Positions 37,087-39,080 of a stretch of DNA of 39,080 nt are shown here, piece after piece. The DNA comes from a virus: positions 1 through 39,080 of the IMG/VR virus record IMGVR_UViG_3300031576_000162; one strand, 5' to 3'. The translations under genes and the position numbers were made by a program. The notes beneath the pieces are model-generated. The model was not told where the DNA came from. It searched no databases and saw only the letters and a list, made by a program, of their open reading frames with translations. Position 1 is the stretch's first letter; the number at the start of each line of letters is the position of its first letter.

Positions 37087-37097
37087 ATTGTAGCACA
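37087..37097 (-). promoter_or_regulatory. Extended -10 promoter, minus strand
   Basis: On the minus strand TGTGCTACAAT: a TACAAT box (37087-37092) preceded by TGnTG-like TGTGC, as in extended -10 promoters; the -35 is weak. It would start near 37080 and drive the gene at 36892. Confidence 0.4.
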
Positions 37098-37120
37098 CCC
37101 TTTTCGATAGGTGCTTGTTC

Positions 37121-37169
37121 TGGTCGGGGCGACTGGATTCGAACCAGCGACCTCCTGAACCCCATTCAG
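37121..37169 (-). other. attP: Candidate attP core: 3' part of a tRNA-Pro(GGG) gene
   Basis: On the minus strand it reads from position 28 of a tRNA to its CCA end: anticodon stem CTGA, loop ATGGGGT with anticodon GGG, stem TCAG, variable AGGTC, T arm GCTGG-TTCGAAT-CCAGT, acceptor strand CGCCCCG, A73 and CCA. G72 with A73 is the bacterial tRNA-Pro signature (C1:G72). Upstream of position 28 the match stops (base 27 is G, not the C needed). Integration here would rebuild the host tRNA. Confidence 0.85.
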
Positions 37170-37249
37170 CGACGCTAACCGAAGCGGCTTGGAGAGGGCG
37201 ATAGCGGGCGGGTTAGCGGGGGCGAGAGGTGGTCGGTTAGGCGGACAAC

Positions 37250-37278
37250 TAGACAGGCGCTTACGCGCCTGTTATAAT
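37250..37278 (+). promoter_or_regulatory. Strong promoter with palindromic operator in its spacer
   Basis: TAGACA (37250-37255), 17-bp spacer, TATAAT (37273-37278). Positions 37253-37272 are the perfect palindrome ACAGGCGCTTACGCGCCTGT (8-bp arms, TTAC centre), filling the space between the two boxes. A dimeric repressor bound here would block RNA polymerase. Confidence 0.8.
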
Positions 37279-37284
37279 TGCGGT

Positions 37285-37340
37285 ATCCTTCCAGGGTTGC
37301 AGCGGCGCCCTCCTTGCCGGGGGGCGCCGCTGTTTTCTCG
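37285..37340 (+). ncRNA. Candidate tiny RNA (about 50 nt) between promoter and terminator
   Basis: Transcription from the promoter at 37250-37278 should begin near 37285 and end at the T-run 37333-37336. No ORF fits. The short 5' part (ATCCTTCCAGGGTTG) is unpaired and the rest is the terminator stem. It may be an attenuated leader of the early operon or a stand-alone small RNA. Confidence 0.5.
37300..37336 (+). terminator. Intrinsic terminator
   Basis: CAGCGGCGCCC (37300-37310) and GGGCGCCGCTG (37322-37332) form an 11-bp perfect stem with 11-nt loop, followed by TTTTC. It is the best intrinsic terminator in the window, about 20 nt downstream of the -10 box. Confidence 0.85.
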
Positions 37341-37440
37341 TCCCTGGTCGCGCCCGCTCCGCAGAGCTCCGCAAGGTCGGCGGAGCCGTCGCCGGGGGCC
37401 TGTCGGGGCAGGGGCTTAGGCGGGTGGATCGAGTCAGGGG

Positions 37441-37473
37441 GTTGACCACCTGATCCGTAATCAGGAGGTCAAC
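37441..37473. promoter_or_regulatory. 14-bp dyad (operator-like)
   Basis: GTTGACCACCTGAT (37441-37454) faces ATCAGGAGGTCAAC (37460-37473) with one mismatch and a CCGTA centre. It lies 25 bp upstream of the early -35 box. The centre CTGATCCGTAATCAG also resembles an anticodon arm of tRNA-Thr(CGT) (see findings). Confidence 0.6.
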
Positions 37474-37497
37474 TCGTATCTGGCGAGGCCTCAGAGC

Positions 37498-37527
37498 TTG
37501 ACAAACCGGCGGCGGCTGTGCCATTGT
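37498..37527 (+). promoter_or_regulatory. Early promoter before the DnaA-like gene
   Basis: TTGACA (37498-37503), 18-bp spacer, CATTGT (37522-37527). Start near 37535, leader of about 38 nt with the site GGAAGGAGG before ATG 37573. The motif TGTTGAAACCG follows at 37533 and recurs in the minus leader at 37026. Confidence 0.6.
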
Positions 37528-37572
37528 CCCCATGTTGAAACCGTTTCGTAGCCTGGAAGGAGGCAACCCATC

Positions 37573-38385
37573 ATGGGCGAACCAGCCCGCCAAGTCCCGT
37601 TTCTGCACGTCGTCCCGCCGACCGAGGAGGAGAAGGCCTCACGCGCACGGGCGCGCGCGTACGACGAAGATCTCTTAAAGAGAGACGTTAATCACTCACT
37701 CACTCACTCACTTCACCACTCACCACTCACCACTCACCACTCACCACCACTCACCACCGCGCGCCGACGCGGGCGGCGGCGCGCGCGATCGGCGGAGGAG
37801 CTGGCGGCGAAGTTACTGGCGAGCTGGCTGGCTCGGGAGCTCGAAACGATGTCGCCAGAACGGTTCGTCCGAACCCACGGGATACGGCGCATCCTCGCCG
37901 CCATGACGCGCTACGACGTGACCGTCCTCGACGACCGGACGGGGCGGTTTACGGCCAACCCCGACCTAAAGAACCCGGGGGGTTATCTCCGCCGTTGTTT
38001 GGAGCACGAGCGCCGACATTCGGTGGACCGTTGGGAGGAAGGTTGGACGCGACAGCGGCGCGCTGATCGCCGGCAGTTAAACGCAGCGACGACGCCGCTG
38101 ACGGGGAAGGACGCCGCCACGGCCTCGCTGATCTGGGACCGCGTGCTCGCCGAGCTCGGGTCGACGATGACGCCGTCAAACTACTCGACCTGGTTGCGGG
38201 GAACAACGGGGCTGCGCGTGGAGGACGACTCGCTGACCGTCGGCGCTCCGTCGGCGTACGCCATCGAGTGGCTGCGGAGCCGGCTGACGGCACAGCTTTC
38301 CCGCGCCGTCGAGCAGGCCGCAGGACGTCACCTCGATCTGCGGTTCGAAGAGCTCCCGGCGCCGGTGGCGGAGGTGGGGTCGTGA
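37573..38385 (+). CDS. Replication protein with DnaA domain I-like C-terminus
   Basis: 270 residues. N-terminus (PFLHVVPPTEEEKASRARAR), then a His/Ser/Thr/Pro-rich low-complexity part (about 40-62) coded by a DNA repeat, an Arg-rich linker, a helical middle (TMSPERFVRTHGIRRILAAM) and GGYLRRCLEHERRHSVDRW. The C-terminal about 70 residues (IWDRVLAELGSTMTPSNYST, WLRGTTGLRVEDDSLTVGAP, SAYAIEWLRSRLTAQLSRAV) match the DnaA N-terminal domain used for helicase loading and self-contact. It likely starts phage replication; the repeat could be the origin. Confidence 0.7.
   Translation: MGEPARQVPFLHVVPPTEEEKASRARARAYDEDLLKRDVNHSLTHSLHHSPLTTHHSPPLTTARRRGRRRARSAEELAAKLLASWLARELETMSPERFVRTHGIRRILAAMTRYDVTVLDDRTGRFTANPDLKNPGGYLRRCLEHERRHSVDRWEEGWTRQRRADRRQLNAATTPLTGKDAATASLIWDRVLAELGSTMTPSNYSTWLRGTTGLRVEDDSLTVGAPSAYAIEWLRSRLTAQLSRAVEQAAGRHLDLRFEELPAPVAEVGS
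37692..37758 (+). repeat. Iteron-like tandem repeats inside the replication gene
   Basis: CACT units first (37692-37712), then CACCACT units repeated about six times up to 37758, with one strand almost free of G. It is the AT-richer tract of the region. Lambda and many phages keep origin iterons inside the initiator gene, so this may be the origin. Confidence 0.65.
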
Positions 38386-38636
38386 AGATCAGACGCACGG
38401 GCGTGTTCGCCACGCAGGAGGAGCGGCGGTGCGTCGCACGGCTCGCCCACTTGGCCCGAACCGTGCCTTTCGGGCACTACCTCGGCGACGATCTGGGCCT
38501 GCGGGCGGCACTGGAACTCCCGGCCGCCATTCTCGAGTGCGCCGCCGCTCATGGCTTGCCGGACGGCCTGTACGCGATGCACGTAGGGGAGTTCGTGGCG
38601 ATGGAAGAGGGCGCCGGATGGATGGTGCCGGGCTGA
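38382..38636 (+). CDS. Hypothetical early protein
   Basis: 84 residues from GTG 38382 (GTGA overlap). KIRRTGVFATQEERRCVARL, AHLARTVPFGHYLGDDLGLR, AAILECAAAHGLPDGLYAMH. Helical with an acidic end (EEGAGWMVPG). An in-frame upstream start at 38268 gives an Arg-rich shadow and is not credible. No family recognised. Confidence 0.55.
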   Translation: MKIRRTGVFATQEERRCVARLAHLARTVPFGHYLGDDLGLRAALELPAAILECAAAHGLPDGLYAMHVGEFVAMEEGAGWMVPG

Positions 38637-38734
38637 TGGAGAGGGAGCTGTACGGGGCGTTGTTCGCGCTGGCCGCCGGCGGAACCGCGATCGCCTGTCT
38701 GGCGTGGGACTGGTGGCTGAACGGAAGGGGATGA
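38636..38734 (+). CDS. Small single-span membrane protein (32 aa)
   Basis: ATG 38636 shares a base with the preceding stop, TGA 38732-38734 overlaps the next ATG. Reads MERELYGALFALAAGGTAIA then CLAWDWWLNGRG, a single membrane helix. Upstream in-frame extension is Arg-rich shadow. Couplings on both ends are the main evidence. Confidence 0.45.
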   Translation: MERELYGALFALAAGGTAIACLAWDWWLNGRG

Positions 38735-39080
38735 TGCGACGCATGGAATCCTCGAAGGCCCTGCTCGAGCGCTATATCGCCGCCCTGGACGCGTGGCCGA
38801 CCGATCCGACGACGAACGAAGACGCGATCCGTGCGGCGTTCCAGCGGCATTATGCTGCGCTCAAGCAGCCAGCGCCTACCGAGATTATCACAGCGCACAC
38901 ATTCCTCGACGCCCGCGCCGCCCTCGACGCCCGCGCCGCCCGCGACGCCCGCGACGCCCGCGCCGCCCGCGACGCCCTCGCCGCCCGCGTCGCGGGCGCC
39001 GCCCGCGCCGCCCTCGCCGCCCGCGCCGCCCTCGCCGCCCTCGCCGCCCTCGACGCCCGCGACGCCCTCGCCGCCCGCGA
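38731..39080 (+). CDS. DUF6745-like protein, 5' part (continues at base 3)
   Basis: ATG 38731 overlaps the preceding stop (ATGATG; 38734 and 38743 are alternatives). N-terminus SSKALLERYIAALDAWPTDP, TTNEDAIRAAFQRHYAALKQ, PAPTEIITAHTFLDARAALD, then the 9-bp array to the window end. The frame equals that at base 3, so one gene spans the join. Array content here differs from that at 72-247 in five positions, all amino-acid changing (for example L to R and D to A). Confidence 0.85.
   Translation, partial: MMRRMESSKALLERYIAALDAWPTDPTTNEDAIRAAFQRHYAALKQPAPTEIITAHTFLDARAALDARAARDARDARAARDALAARVAGAARAALAARAALAALAALDARDALAAR
38834..39080. repeat. Terminal direct repeat (copy 2)
   Basis: Copy of bases 1-247. 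Differences occur in array units 4, 5 (two bases), 6 and 14 only, each at base 2 (T/G) or base 5 (A/C) of the unit; the remaining 242 bases agree. Confidence 0.9.

Larger units (their letters stand above)
36893..37572. other. 680-bp control region around attP
   Basis: No convincing gene on either strand. Contents in order: leader of the minus operon with hairpins (36966-37003 and 37017-37074), extended -10 minus promoter (37087-37097), attP-like tRNA fragment (37121-37169), plus promoter with operator (37250-37278), intrinsic terminator (37300-37336), 14-bp dyad (37441-37473), and the early promoter (37498-37527). A protein-like reading of the 36908-37165 minus frame is only the tRNA fragment translated. 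Confidence 0.8.

Noticed and set aside
37189-37419. 76-residue plus frame in the control region
   Set aside because: It crosses a promoter, palindrome and intrinsic terminator and has shadow composition.
37400-37500. Complete tRNA-Thr gene
   Set aside because: Only an anticodon-arm-like part is present; no T-loop TTCNA, acceptor pairing or CCA.
38905-39080. Diversity-generating retroelement variable region
   Set aside because: Changes are T/G and A/C at fixed unit positions, no template repeat and no reverse transcriptase gene in the window.

Overview
The window is an essentially complete genome of a GC-rich, temperate, long-tailed (siphovirus-like) phage in circular form. The last 247 bases (38834-39080) repeat the first 247 with only five substitutions, and one gene (DUF6745-like) runs across the join, so the circle is about 38,833 bp. 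The high GC content, strong AGGAGG ribosome sites, dense ATGA/TGATG start-stop overlaps and nearly uniform + strand coding are all phage-like. The host cannot be named. A 49-bp piece of a bacterial tRNA-Pro(GGG) gene at 37121-37169 is the best attP candidate, and a tyrosine integrase lies about 3.6 kb away across the join, which supports a temperate lifestyle.

Layout on the + strand: (i) Control region 36.9-37.6 kb, with attP, a promoter whose spacer is a perfect operator-like palindrome followed at once by an intrinsic terminator (a tiny RNA), a 14-bp dyad, and the promoter of the early operon. (ii) Early and replication genes from 37573 across the join to 10590: a protein with a DnaA domain I-like C-terminus and internal iteron-like repeats (possible origin), the DUF6745-like protein with 60 nine-base repeats, integrase, a HExxH phage metallopeptidase, a Gp37/Gp68-type DUF5131 protein, a broken or frameshifted gene, RusA, a HerA/DUF87-type ATPase, an S-adenosylmethionine decarboxylase homologue (SpeD), and two related PD-(D/E)XK nucleases flanking an ArpU/RinA-like late regulator. 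(iii) Late genes from a promoter at about 10595: HNH nuclease, TerS (P27 type), TerL, a portal fused to a Mu F-like head protein, protease, HK97-type capsid, an inserted HNH gene, connectors, tail terminator, tail tube, tail chaperones joined by a -1 frameshift, tape measure, hub and C1q-like protein. (iv) Lysis and accessory genes at 28.5-31.1 kb: small membrane proteins (holin candidates), a staphylococcal-nuclease-like protein and a PGRP/amidase endolysin. (v) A second structural block at 31.3-35.9 kb with a lectin-like protein and a protein made of nine 20-residue repeats.

Two minus-strand genes (36252-36518 and 36620-36892) lie between the late block and attP. They would sit at one prophage end after integration, so they are candidate lysogeny or accessory genes. 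They appear to be transcribed from an extended -10 promoter through a roughly 190-nt structured leader. Between the late block and these genes lies 400 bp with no convincing gene but three large nested inverted repeats (35859-36143), the strongest candidate for an undescribed structured element.

Most promising for follow-up: the 35.86-36.14 kb structured region, the 9-bp array that differs between its two copies in this contig, the phage SpeD lacking the usual TWPE segment, the zinc-knuckle duplication inside the tail chaperone, the hairpin over the start of the inserted HNH gene, and the tiny promoter-terminator RNA beside attP.
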